Assembly: GCA_907164885.2 (NCBI GenBank)
Contig: OU015498.1
Span: 131,872,651 to 131,936,650 of the forward strand
Direction of reading: 5' to 3'
Source of the DNA: Dolomedes plantarius
Lineage: Eukaryota; Arthropoda; Arachnida; Araneae; Dolomedidae
Length of the DNA: 64,000 nucleotides
Made by a program: the position numbers and the translations under genes. The notes beneath the pieces were generated by a model. It saw only the letters and a program-made list of their open reading frames with translations. It was not told where the DNA came from and ran no database searches. Positions 1-12,000 of the stretch are shown piece after piece (within the stretch, counting starts at the first letter, position 1; each line of letters opens with the position of its first letter).

Positions 1-2351
1 GGGTAAGGGCCGTCAGATTGAAAAAGTAAATCTTCTATTTGACTCCCTTCTAAATATTAATGAATAAATCATTATTTAATGGCGCTGATTTTCCCTTTAC
101 AAGAATTAATAAAACTACAATATACCATCATAAATTAAACAAATTGTATTAAGTTCTTTGAGTGCTGCGTGTCTGACATGATGAATGGGGTGGATGGATG
201 CTGATGATCATAATAGTAGAATAGTAAATTTCAGCCTTATTTCACCAGTTCTGATTCGCAAAATTTACTCCCCGCTTAGATGGGGCAAAATTTACACGGG
301 GCTAAAGCTAAAGAGAATAATATACGTTCTAAAAAAAAAAACTATTACTGTGAGAAGGTTTTGCGCCGGGGACGGTCATCGATATTATTCCCATTCCACC
401 AGGATTCATATTTTTGACAAAGATTCCGTATAGTTGAGTGAACACCGTTTATTTTTATATAAAAATCCAGAATTCGTTGATCCTGAAAAGATATGCTCAG
501 TTGATAAACATTTCTGACATGCTTAATCGACTTCCTATTGGTTTTCGATAAGAAATGCTTCATAGACCTCTGGAGGTCGATATCAACTACTTTGGAGACA
601 CTTGGTGTTAAAAAAAATTAATGATGTAGAGGAAAAGGATTTAGTTTGACTTAAGTATCTATTCGGATGATAAATTACTTGCTTGTGCAGTGTCAGTTTT
701 AGTCCACAAGATCGGGGTAATATCGTCATCTGGTTGCAAGAACTAGGTAACTCGATTTTTCAAGTTCTTGAAGATCTCAAATGTTTATTTCTTCCAGTGA
801 GAAAATGTTCGCCGTTCTGTTTGTCTAATTATTACACTAGCCAACAGATAGCATTAGGTTAGCAGCAAAGTGAGTTTTCTAGTTATTGCATTCACTTCTT
901 CTGTAATCTAGCTATAAATAGCCAGATATCTCAAAAATAATTTTTTTGGAGTTACCTAGTTTTTGCATTCACGTGACGATATGTTCTTGTCATGCTAATG
1001 AGAGAAGAAGGAGGAAAATTTTTAATTTTCTTTAGTTTAGAAATTTTGAAAAAAAAAGGTCTGATTTTTAAATGAAGTGTTTTTAATTGTTGGTATTAAC
1101 ATATGTTGAGGCAACTAAACGTAAGAATTCAGAGAGTTCTAATATTTGTTGCTATGATCCATATGACATTAGTGAGGTAGTTGCACATCCTGATGATACT
1201 GGAAGACATTTCTATAAGTTTCCAGGGAGACGATGAATATCGATATCGTTGCGTTCTTTCTTTTAAAGCCGAAATGCATGAACTTAATCAATCAATATTT
1301 ATAAATATTTTAATGACAAAGATGAAAAATAGCAGCTCACCTCGAGAGATTCTTCCACAATATAATAAAGAATGAAGAGTACGATGGAGACTTCGCATGC
1401 CATTATGAAATAATCATAAGGATTGACGTAACGCAGGAGTTTCACAGTTCGAAAACTCCATGATGGAATCATACCCCCAGTAGCAGGGAACTCGAAAGCT
1501 AGTCTAAATAATCAAAGGAAAGAGCCAGTTATTATCTTAAACTATCAGTTTACTTAAGTATTTGAAGCATAGTTAAGGCGACAATGGACCTTCAGATTGA
1601 CAAAAATATGTCCCCAAAACGATTTTTTTTTCTTCTTTCAGAAAATGATTCTGCAAATCATCAGCTTTAAATTTTAAAAAAAAAGTATGTTGATCCGATC
1701 ATTTTTAACCGAGTTTTAAGTATTTTTTTCAAATGTAAACAATGGAAATGTTAGTCAAATTTAAACGCCATTTTCTCAAAACAAGTTTTCATGTCGTTTT
1801 GGTAAGTTCAAAATGTTCCATGAGTCACAATTTTGCTTGAATTTTCATAAAATTTCATAAAATGATTATTTATATATGTTAGAATAAAACTTAGTAGTCA
1901 ATTCATTATACTATTTTAAAACAACCTAAAATTATTACAATAAAAAAAATTTTTTGATAAAATTTTGCATAAAATGACCTATTTTTATCGATTTCTTTTC
2001 TAGTTTTTATAAATATGACTGTAAATCAAATATTGCTACTAACTTTTATTATAACTATACAAAGCTAGCTTAAGAGAGCAAATTAGATATATGAGACAAA
2101 AATTAATGCGCATGGAGCCTTTTTAAATAGAGTAATTAACAAATTGATTTTAATTAATATCTTATAAATTACATTCTGATTATTTTTATTTAGAATATCC
2201 ATCTCTAAACAACACTGTATAAGTATACAAAATTTCATAGTAATTGGTTAATAAATAATAAAAAAGCTTTTCATGGTCCATTGTCGCTTTAAGAGGGAAA
2301 TTAGTTGAGGTGAATCGGTACTGAACTGCTTTATATACACATAACAGAAAA
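1..2351. other. PKD2 intron 5 sequence, no recognised gene
   Basis: AT-rich DNA with poly(A) and poly(T) runs and no conserved exon. A minus-strand open frame at about 345-563 has an HTH-like end (STIRNLCQKYE followed by DDRPRRK) reminiscent of the N-terminal DNA-binding part of Tc1/mariner transposases, so an old transposon relic is possible. No terminal repeats were found around it. Confidence 0.4.
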
Positions 2352-2353
2352 TA

Positions 2354-3566
2354 TTGGGTTGTTCGGAAAGTCATTTCTTTTCTTTTCTTCTTTTGTGAAA
2401 ATGAAAGACGACTTTCTTATAGTGTATAAATAACTTATTGAATTATATATTCTCCATTTTTGTCCAATACCTTTTGCCATCTTTCTGGCAGTAGCATGAT
2501 TCCACTCTCATAAAACTTCTGATCTTTGCAGGTAAAAAAAACTGATCAAAGTCATTTATGACGTCCTCATTTGAATTAAGGTTTTGACGTCTAAAAAATT
2601 TTGTAGAGACCGGAACAAGTAAAAATCCGAAGGTGCCAGATCTGGAGAACATGGTGGGTGTAGTAATACATCCCATCCAAGCTGTAAAAGCTTTTGATGG
2701 AATGCATGAAAAATTTTATATCTATATATCTACCCGGGCAATAATCCTAGTAAATAAATAAAAATTAAAAATTGATTCTCTTTAAATCCCACCAAACCTC
2801 ACCTTTTTTGATGAATATTGGTTTTCGAAGTACTTTGAGCCGGTTCATCTCTTTTACTCCATGATCTCTTGCGTTTAACATTGTTGTAGACAACCCATTT
2901 CTCGTCCCCAGTGATGATTCGCTTCAAAAATGGATCATTTGCTTGACGTTTGAGAAGCAAATCACAGACGTCAATGCGACGGAGCATATTTCTTACTGTA
3001 AGAACATGTTGAACCCATAAGTCGAGTTTTGAAATTAAACCAAGTCGTTTCACATGATCATGAACGGTCGAATTCGATAAATTTAATCTCTCAGCGATCT
3101 CTCGATTTGTTATTCGGCGGTTTGCATCAATCAATGCCTTTATTTTGCCTTCATCAGCTTCAACTGGCCTTCCAGAACGTGATGCATCTTCAACATCAAA
3201 ATTGCCGGAACGAAATTTTGCAAACCAGTTTTGGCACTGGCACTCTGTCAATACATCTTCTACATACACATCGAATAATTTTTTTCTTGCTTGAACAGCA
3301 TTTTTACCTTTTCGATAGTAAAAAAGTAAAATATACCGAAAATGCTGCTTTCAACTTTCCATATTTGATAGGGCACAAAACAAAAACTATTGCACAGAGT
3401 CAAACAAACGTTTTCACAAACAAGCCTTGCTGCCAGCTGCCATTATATCAGTTGTCAAAATATATAATGACAATGCGGCTTAAGTGTGAAGTTAAAAAAA
3501 ATACAATTACTGTGAAAAAATACAGTTTGAAAAAACGAAAACGAAATTACTTTCCGAACAACACTA
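2354..3566 (-). mobile_element. mariner transposon, defective, in PKD2 intron 5
   Basis: Terminal inverted repeats are visible at 2354 (TTGGGTTGTTCGGAAAGT) and ending at 3566 (ACTTTCCGAACAACACTA), each bordered by the TA duplication typical of Tc1/mariner (2352-2353 and 3567-3568). At 1213 bp it is near usual mariner size, but the transposase gene it carries on the minus strand is broken. Confidence 0.93.
2443..3350 (-). pseudogene. mariner transposase, frameshifted and internally deleted
   Basis: The N-terminal half is a clean frame from about 3350 to 2799: a leader with FYYRKGKN, then CQNWFAKFRSGNFDVEDA and SGRPVE, a second helix-turn-helix (RITNREIAERLNLSNST) and the first catalytic aspartate in TGDEKWVVYNNV. 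After KTNIHQK the match breaks down. About 100 bp of unrelated AT-rich sequence follows, and the match resumes in another frame near 2650 with PPCSPDLAPSDFYLF, the block that normally carries the third acidic residue. The central segment with the second aspartate (DNARPH-type motif) is missing. The start methionine also appears lost. No active enzyme can be made. Confidence 0.9.
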
Positions 3567-3899
3567 TAGTATATTATGCAGCACATGAAAAATAATTACA
3601 TATATTTATTTTATTTCATTAAATAAAATTTATTTATATTAGAGTACTTATATCTGATTGCAGTAATACGTCTATTCTTTTTCAGGAAGAAAAAGAATAG
3701 AAAAATATATGATTGAAACTTAGGGGGGTCTTGCAGTGAAATTAATTCTGTACTGTGTACTATATCTGACTACTTTGGTTCTTTGCCAAAGTAAATAAAA
3801 GAGTTTTGATACTAAAAAAATGATTCAGCCATTTAAAATATGCATGCAAATTAATTTGGTTCGCTATTAATGACAGAAATTTCGCTTGCTGTAAAAATA

Positions 3900-5385
3900 C
3901 ACTGGTTATCAAAAATTAAGGAAAAGTCACAAAAATAGCGATTACTCAAAAAAGTTACGCGTAGAATTTAATGAAACTTATACACATTATACAACACATA
4001 GGTAGGTATAAAATAGCATGAAAAGAAATCGCCATACAATTATGGTGTTATAGAAACTAGCATATGTATACAATGAATAAATCGGATGTGTCAGTTTGGT
4101 ATAGGAAAAATACCTTTAATATGGCGTATGATCCCCCCGAAAAGCAATACAGCACATACAGCGACGTGTGATGCTGTCAATTATGCGGTCTATGAGTTCA
4201 GTAGAAAGTGAGAGCCATTGCTCTTGCAAAGCAGATGAAAGCGTGGCTAGGGTCCTAGGAGGAGGATTGAGAGCAGCTATACGTCGTCCTAAAGCGTCCC
4301 AAACATGCTCGATAGGATTCAGGTCCGGTGATCGAGCTGGCCACTCCATGCGCTGAATTGTTTCCTGCTCAAGATAAGCATCCACGATGTGCGGTCTCGC
4401 TTTATCGTCCTATAGCACGAAAGCATCACCTATTGTTCCGGCATAAGGGCGCACATAATCATCAAGGATGTCATCTCTATAGGTGTGAGCATTCACATTT
4501 CCACGGAGAAAGACATGGAGGTCTGTGCGTCCACCCAAAGAGATACCACCCCAAACACAGATACTGCCTGATCCGTATGCATCTCTTTCACGGATGTGTG
4601 ATGGATGAAAACGAGTTCCAGGTTCTCTCCAAATCAAAATACGCCTACTATCGCTTTGGAGGCTAAACCTGGACTCATCCGTAAAGAGAATAACCCTCCA
4701 TTGATCACGCGTCCAGTGGACATGTTGACGTGCCCACTTCAAACGTTCCCGTCTATGGTGTGACGTGAGCGGGACGCAAATGGCTGGTCGCCTCGGAAAA
4801 AGACCACCTTCGTGAAGCCTTCTACGCACGGTTGACGTTGATACCAACCTTCTGGAGCTTGCAGCGAGGGAGGATCTGTTCAGACGGAGTTGCGGTTCTA
4901 TTCCTTGGTGCCCATAATGACAAATATCGGTCATCGGCATTCGTCGTAGCGTATGGCCGTCCTTGGCTAAACCTCCTGGATGCCGAATCCATGGTTAGAA
5001 ATTGTTGCCAAAGTCTATGAACCACAGACGGACTCACATTTAGCCATCTGGCCACTTCTGTCTGACTTTGTCCAGCCTCTAGTCTCCCAATAGCTCGCCA
5101 TCGCAGTTCTTCGGTCAAATGAAGCCTGGAGGTCATTGTTACAATTTGGCTATGCCAGATGTCTAATCTCAGCCTCGCAGCGACAATTGTCCCCTTGCTC
5201 TGAGACATGCACTTTTATGCTCCTAGAAAATGACGTATTCCGACTGCAGCGCCACTATTTTGCATAATGTAGTATTGTTCAGCACCTTTTACTTAACAAC
5301 ATATTCAAATTTTAAACAAATTGGCCTAGTTTTGAACGTGTTATCCCTCTTTTTGTGATTTTTCCTTAATTTTTGATAACTAGTG
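3900..5385 (-). mobile_element. Tc1-like transposon in PKD2 intron 5
   Basis: Inverted terminal repeats run inward from 3900 (CACTGGTTATCAAAAATTAA) and 5385 (complement CACTAGTTATCAAAAATTAA) with very few mismatches, flanked by TA at 3898-3899 and 5386-5387. The 1486-bp length is usual for Tc1. A single transposase gene lies on the minus strand. Fewer lesions than in the mariner next door suggest a younger insertion. Confidence 0.94.
4116..5208 (-). pseudogene. Tc1 transposase (DD34E type), one frameshift and one nonsense codon
   Basis: The N-terminal frame begins at 5208 (MSQSKGTIVA) and carries the paired-like helix-turn-helix: LTEELRWRAIGRLEAGQSQ, VARWLNVSPS and VHRLWQQF. A frameshift at about 4900-4940 moves the reading into the next frame, where SASRRLVSTSTVRRRLHE is a second DNA-binding helix set. 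The first catalytic residue is D in FTDESRFSL. The frame is then cut by an in-frame TAG at 4412-4410, where the family usually has glutamine (CAG) just before the second aspartate in DDKARPH. The rest is open and includes the glutamate in SPDLNPIEHVWD. All three catalytic residues survive, so only two lesions separate this copy from an uninterrupted gene. Confidence 0.92.
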
Positions 5386-5872
5386 TAGTTTACAATTAGA
5401 TCTTTATTAACTACTGCTAACTAAGCAAGAAAACATTTTCATCTTATTTTTAAAGCAGAGCTAAATATTCTGATTTGCTTTTTGAACATATCAGAATAGT
5501 TGAAATCAGTGTTTCTTACACACAATAACATATTTAATTGGACAGGCTCCATTTACTAATTTTGGTAATCATTCAACAAACTGGATTGCATTTTATAAGC
5601 GATAGAAAACATATGAATTTTAATAACGATAATATAGTCCAGTTAATTTGTTAACTAAGAATTCTTTTAGATGTTTCAATCAATCTAACCTTAAAATTCA
5701 AACATTACGTTTCATGGGCAAGCAAAAAATCAAACAAAGAAGTGAACAAAATTTTTCAACCTTAATGGTTACTGGAACTATGGGTTATTTAATGCAAGGA
5801 CGTTAAAGCGTAGCAGACTTATAATTCTTTTATATCATGACATGCTACATAAAAATAATTACTAAAACTTAC

Positions 5873-6097
5873 TTCACAACACAAAACAGATTAAGATTCG
5901 CATTATACACCGTAAAGTCTATAAAAATTGCTCTTGTTGCTCTGGAAATCCACAGGTTTTGCTTAAGTATCTCAAGTCTGGCGAGAGCTTGTTTTTTAGT
6001 TACGCCTAAGTCCCGGAAGGAACCAGCTCCAGTGTAGGTTGCTAGCAATGCCCAGTGATTCGATCCGTTCATTTCTTTTTCGGTATGGTATACCCAA
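5873..6097 (-). CDS. PKD2: PKD2 coding exon 5 (end of polycystin/TOP domain)
   Basis: A 225-bp exon with acceptor AAATTTAG| (ending at 6098) and donor GTGAA|GTAAGT (5867-5872), phase 2 on both sides. It encodes AWVYHTEKEMNGSNHW, then ATYTGAGSFRDLG and ends FTVYNANLNLFCVV, the last strand of the extracellular domain before S2. Exon 6, which should open with the LLVEFP-type segment, is not found between here and position 1, where two DNA transposons sit, so it lies outside the window. Confidence 0.95.
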
Positions 6098-9000
6098 CTA
6101 AATTTAAGAAAGAAAAAGTGTATTTATAAAAGTAATAAAACATTTTTTATAAAAAAAAGAAGGAAGTGAGGAGCAACTTATGTTTCAAAACTGAAATAAA
6201 TACCCGAAATTTAATAATTTACGGAGGCAATGGAGAATCTAAGTTACGTTACATCAGCTTCCATGGATGTTTTGAATTTTGCTGGCTGAAAGTCGATGAT
6301 ACGTAATGATTTTGATTTCTTAGATTCCAGACAACACTGATACAGGGGCAAAATCGATTTCGAAATCATACACCAAATAGTTGAAAATGAAGAATTCAAA
6401 CTAAAAGTAGTTTTTTTTTTCTCCAATGCGGCAGACGATATTCTTGGGCATTACCGTCATATGACACTGCGGTTTTGCTGGCCACTTTTACATCCTATGG
6501 ACCAGAATTACCCCCTATGGGCCAGTAAACTAAAAGTAGTAAAGATATGCATTTCCAGTATGGGCCAGAGGTAACCTAGTGGTAACGCGTTGGACTTAGA
6601 ACCTTAGAGAAGGGGGGGGGGGGGTTGCTCGGGTCAAAGTCCACAGGTAAGAGAGGGTGGGAGAAGTCACACTCCCTCCAGATATCACCCATGTGAGTGA
6701 TCGGTCAAAACTGAGGTGGCACCTAACTAAGTCGGACTCCGACCCTTATGGTGCGTGTAAACCGGAGCCGCACCCCTCAGCCGACAAGCCTTTATGGATC
6801 TGGTCTGGAATACTCTAAGCCAGGGAGGAAAGGTAACATCAAAAACAACATTTCCAGTGTACCTGAGTTTCCACTTAGTAAGGGCTCTTCTGTATGGCAT
6901 AAGGTCCCTCTTATTAGAGGGTGTAATTTTATCATCTTCAGGCAATAAAAATTTTATATCAAAATTCGTTAAATAATAGTTTTTTTACCTCACAGGCTGT
7001 ACTGTTTGTATCTTGTCAGTCATAAGTAAAAATTTTGAGCAATTACAAACAAGAAATTCTTTTCCAGCAAGCTAACTTGGCTATTCCTGTTGAGGATCCC
7101 ATAGCAAGGGCGAAACTTAGATCCATGGTTGATAGAGATGTTATCCTTTCTTGATGTCATCCTTTCTTAACCTTTTACATGCCAATGTTCCTTTTTTGGA
7201 ACATGATGTTTAATATTTAAAAAAAATAAACTGTGATATATGTCAGCTTGAAAAAATTACCATTTATTATAGAAAGTATGATTGATTTTTTGACATAAAA
7301 TTTACTTTTCAAATATGAATATTTCAGCGTAGAAAAATTTCTAAAAATCGGCTTTTTTATAATTTTTACAGTACATAAGAAAAAAATTTCCCCATCTTAT
7401 TTGCAAAGACAAGTTTAATGAGTTAATAAAATAAATTAAAATAATAACAAGAAATAGTTCCTCAAGATTGCGTAAAAATGCAATGTTCCAAAAAATGAAC
7501 ATTGGCATGTAACGATATACAAAATCAGTGATATCACACGTCTGATTCTGCCGTCTGATTACTTAGAAAATTTAGCAGAACTTACAAAGCTGTCTGCCCT
7601 ACAAAAAGGAGACTCTTTAAATGTCGACGCAAATGCCATTCGGCAGTTTTTTGGATTGCTGTTATTTAGTGGCTACCACTCAGTACCTGATGAAAATTCA
7701 TATTGGAGCTCTCAGGAAGATTTGCATAACCCAATTGTTAACACTACAATGCCCAGAAATAAATTTCGGATGTTAAAAAAATATTTCTATATTGTTGATA
7801 ATAGTAAATTGGAACCAGGTGATAAATTACGGAAAATCTCTCCCTTTTATGAAGAGATTGGAAAAAATTTTCATCAATTTGGATTTTTTTCATGAAAATA
7901 TGAGTATCGATGAATCCATGGTTCTGTATTATGGACATCCTTCGGCTAAGATGTTCATACGTGGAAAACCAATTCGCTTTGGTTTCAAAGTTTGGATGCT
8001 CTGCTCAGCAAATAGTTATCTTTATACTATGTCTAACTACGGTGGAAAAAGTTCGAAAAATGAAAATTTGCCACTTGGATCAAAAGTTGTCTCCGAACTA
8101 TTATCTTTCATTGACAATCCAGAGAAACACAAAATATTTTTCGATAACTTTTTTACATTGCACATATTTCTCTAACAAAGGATTTAAGACAATCGGCACA
8201 GTACGAGATTCTAGAACGGGACAATGTTCTCTTAAAACAGCAAAAGAAATGTCGAAATTTCAACGGGGAGAATTTGATTACCGATGCGATGGAGAAGTTT
8301 ATATGTGCCGTTAAGACGATAGTTCTGTTGTAACTATTGCATCAAATTTTATCACTCACAAACTATTAGGAAGAGCAAAAAGATACGTCCAAGCTCAAAA
8401 AAATAAAGTTGATGTTCCCCAACCTTACATTATAAAATCATATAATGAAGGAATGGGTGGAGTAGACCTGTTGGACCGCCGTCTTGGAAGTTATCAACCA
8501 AAATTACGCAGCAAAATATGGTACTGGAACTTATTTATCAACGCACTGAATATGGTTGTGGCTGCTGGGTGGATTTTACACACTGATTTACACAAAAACA
8601 CCACATTAGAAATGACTCATCTAAATGTTAGAAGAGAAATTCCTTTGAATTTGCTTCGAGCGAAACCGAACATTCACGTTATACCTGGATCCCGTGCCCA
8701 TCAGTCGACGTCTGCAAGAAAATCAGATGCACATTATATAGTTATATCATCACAAGGGCGTTGTGTAGTGTGCCAAAAAAACACTACAAACATGTGTTTT
8801 GGATGCAAGAAAAGGTCCATGTACACTGCTTTCCACAATATCATGGACACTGAGAAACTGTTCCAAAAAATTAGTTTTTTAGAATGTTTTATATTTTTTG
8901 TGCTACTGGTTAAAATCTCACGCGCCTTCTAAAGGATAAAATATTTTATTTTTTATTGGTAAGGTATTTTACATTTTAAAAATCGTATTTATTCATATTA

Positions 9001-12000
9001 TGTATGTTATTAGTCAAGTTTGTGTAAGTGTAAAATTGTTTTTATTGTTTCTTTATACTTTTTGCATTGCATTTCTTATAAAATATTGCGCTAATTAAAA
9101 ATTAGTAAATTTTTTTAATGAGTTTTACTTAAATTTTAGTAATTTCACATTAAAATGTTCAGTAAACCATTATTATAGCATAAAATTTTAAAAGATTCAT
9201 CATACAAGGCTTTGTTTTCATGGAGCGAAAAAAAAGAGAAAAGATAGCGTTACATGCCAATGTTCCAAAAATGGAACATCCGGGAAATCATGGACAGAAT
9301 TTTTTTTACGGCAATTTTTTTGTTTTATAGACTTTATGGGTGTATTCTAATGTGAATTTGATGAATTAGTTGCGTCTTTTATTCCTGGATCATAGTGCGG
9401 CATATAAAAGGTTAAGTAACCTCTCTTGTTTGAGTATGTTCCGTGAGATTTTAACCATAATAAGTCGAGAACGATATGACGTATAGATTTCATAGCCTAG
9501 CAATGATTTTTGTCTACCTGAGATACATGAATCCTCAGACCTTTGAAGAAGGTATGAGAATATAACGTTTCAATATATCAATCGGCATAAATGTTCATAA
9601 AACGGGTCACAGTTTTATCCACTTTATGGGAAATTAAGACATAATATGAACGGACAATGATGATTTTTCGCGACTTAATTACACTAAAAGTACGTTTAAA
9701 TGACAGTACTTACGCACTCCCATTCATGAGACCGAATGGTTCTGTGTCCTCTATATGCGGGGAATACACATCGTAGCACTGGGTGATGGCCTTCTTGAAA
9801 TCAGAATGCACGTTGCAAGAGTCGTTCCTAACTCGCAATTGCCTGACGCGCGGTGATCCCAGAAGCCTGTTCTCGTACAGGATGTTCCTGTCGTCCTGAT
9901 TCATTTCTTGGTCGTTATACCAATTCTCCCAGTACAAGTTCTCGACCAAGACATCTTTGGAAAACTGTAAGAAAAACAATTCGTGGATATCACGGCACTG
10001 TCCCACACTGCATAGTTTACGTTGAGGAAATGTCGTATACTAGTCACGTTCAGTGTAACATCTGAATGGTGAAGCGTTATTGACGCCGTTATATGTTTAA
10101 TAAGCATAGGCGTAGCATCGTGGGAGGGGAGCACGTGCCCCCCCCCTCCATAACTTAACTTGAAATAAATTAAAACGTTATTAGAAATTCGCTTAAAATC
10201 GGAAAATTGTAGAAAACTTTTAAGAAAGTTGGTTTTTCCCCGTTTTTTGAAACTGTGAAACTGAAGATTCCGATTATGTCTTTAGCCTTAACATAGTTTT
10301 TAACAATGATATGATCCATAACAAAAATTCGATGCTACATTTTTTTCTCATTTTATTTATATTATATTTATTTTTCTCTTTGTATAACTTTTGAATACTA
10401 CTCAAACATCAATTCTATTGTTATTCAATTTTTAAAAAATCATAATATTCCGTATTTGAAGGACCGTCCGGCAGTCAATGCGCTGAGGAGGGCCCTAACT
10501 GAATTCAATTCGTCCCCCCCCCAAAAAAAAAGTCAGAAGCACGCTACGCCTATGTTAATAAGCGATTATAACCGTGCATAAATATAGAAAAGCTTGCCTT
10601 TGTTGTTATGACAAAGTGAAATCTGATGATATTGCCTCACTAAACTTGAGAAATGTTGCAAGAGTTATTGAAATATATTGTCAGCGAAATAAAGCTGATA
10701 AACTTTAGATGATTAAAAAAATACGTATTTCAAATCAAATTAAAAATTAATTAGTTAAAAAAAGATTTTATGGCCAAGACGTTAAAATATACTTTATTTA
10801 ATATCACAAAATTAATCAAGTAAAATGAATGAAAATGGGAGGAAATAACATAAATGATGATATAATGCAATTCTGAATCAGTGTATGCATCATAATGTGG
10901 ACAGTGACGCATAGATTAGTCAAAGTTACATAAAATACATAAAATGTTAAAAATACGCTGGGATTGAAATCCTAATATAAAATCTGACGGCAACTTTAGA
11001 AAAGTGATCTGAATGTAATTTTCATCGATGTTAAAATTATATCATTATTTTTCAATGAAATACATAGATGAAAAGATGGAACTTATAACAATTTTCATAC
11101 CCTGTGGAAGTTTATATGTCCTGGTTTAACAATATCAAAATAAAAAAAATAGTAATTTATAAGTAATTTTAGAATGATGTAAAAATATTTAAAGAAAATG
11201 CTACACTGAAGCTGATACAAACGGATTTCATCCAATTTGATAGAAACATAAAAGGAAAATTGTGAATATAGGAATTTTAAAAAGTATATAAGTTTTCCGT
11301 CTTTGTTTATATAAAATACATATTTGTCTCAGGTGCGAATCAAATAGGAAACAGGCATTATGAAGGTAAATATGAATAAAATATTTTTAATTAATCAGAT
11401 ATTAGTTTGTGGACCTAACTTACCCCAGAAACAACCTAAGCAAACTGTATTAATCTGCTCTTATGATCCTTTCGAATTTTGGAAACAATTAAGACAAACA
11501 ACTGTTATACTATTGATACGAGTGATAAATTATTTATTTTTACTTTCAAATGTGTTCGAACATGAAGCCACCATCTCTTAAAAATTAAGTGAAAATGAAT
11601 AGAGAGAAATAGGTTAGAATTGACCTAACTTTGATTTATATATCCCCATAAATCTAATTAAGTAGTTGACCTAAATACAGGGATTTGAAGAAATGATGAT
11701 ATGATGTCGTAACTGTCAAGCTCATTCAATTTTCTCCTTTTCGTATATTTTTCTATTTCTTTCATTGCATGTTAGTTTTCTCTACTTTCTCTTCCTCTTT
11801 TTGAGTCCCACGTTACACGCCCTCAGAGTATTTTTCTCCTTAATTGAATGAACTGGTTAATTCAGTGATTCCCAACTGGTGTGCCGCGGCACCTTAGGGT
11901 CCCATGAGATCGACCAAGGGTGCCACAAGATTTATTTATCTATTTATTTTTGTATAAACAATAAAATATTTTTAAGGCTCTCTTAAAATAAATCTTAAGT

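Noticed and set aside
1..5872. PKD2 exon 6
   Set aside because: No segment with acceptor and the S2-region motif was found, so the exon is taken to lie outside the window.
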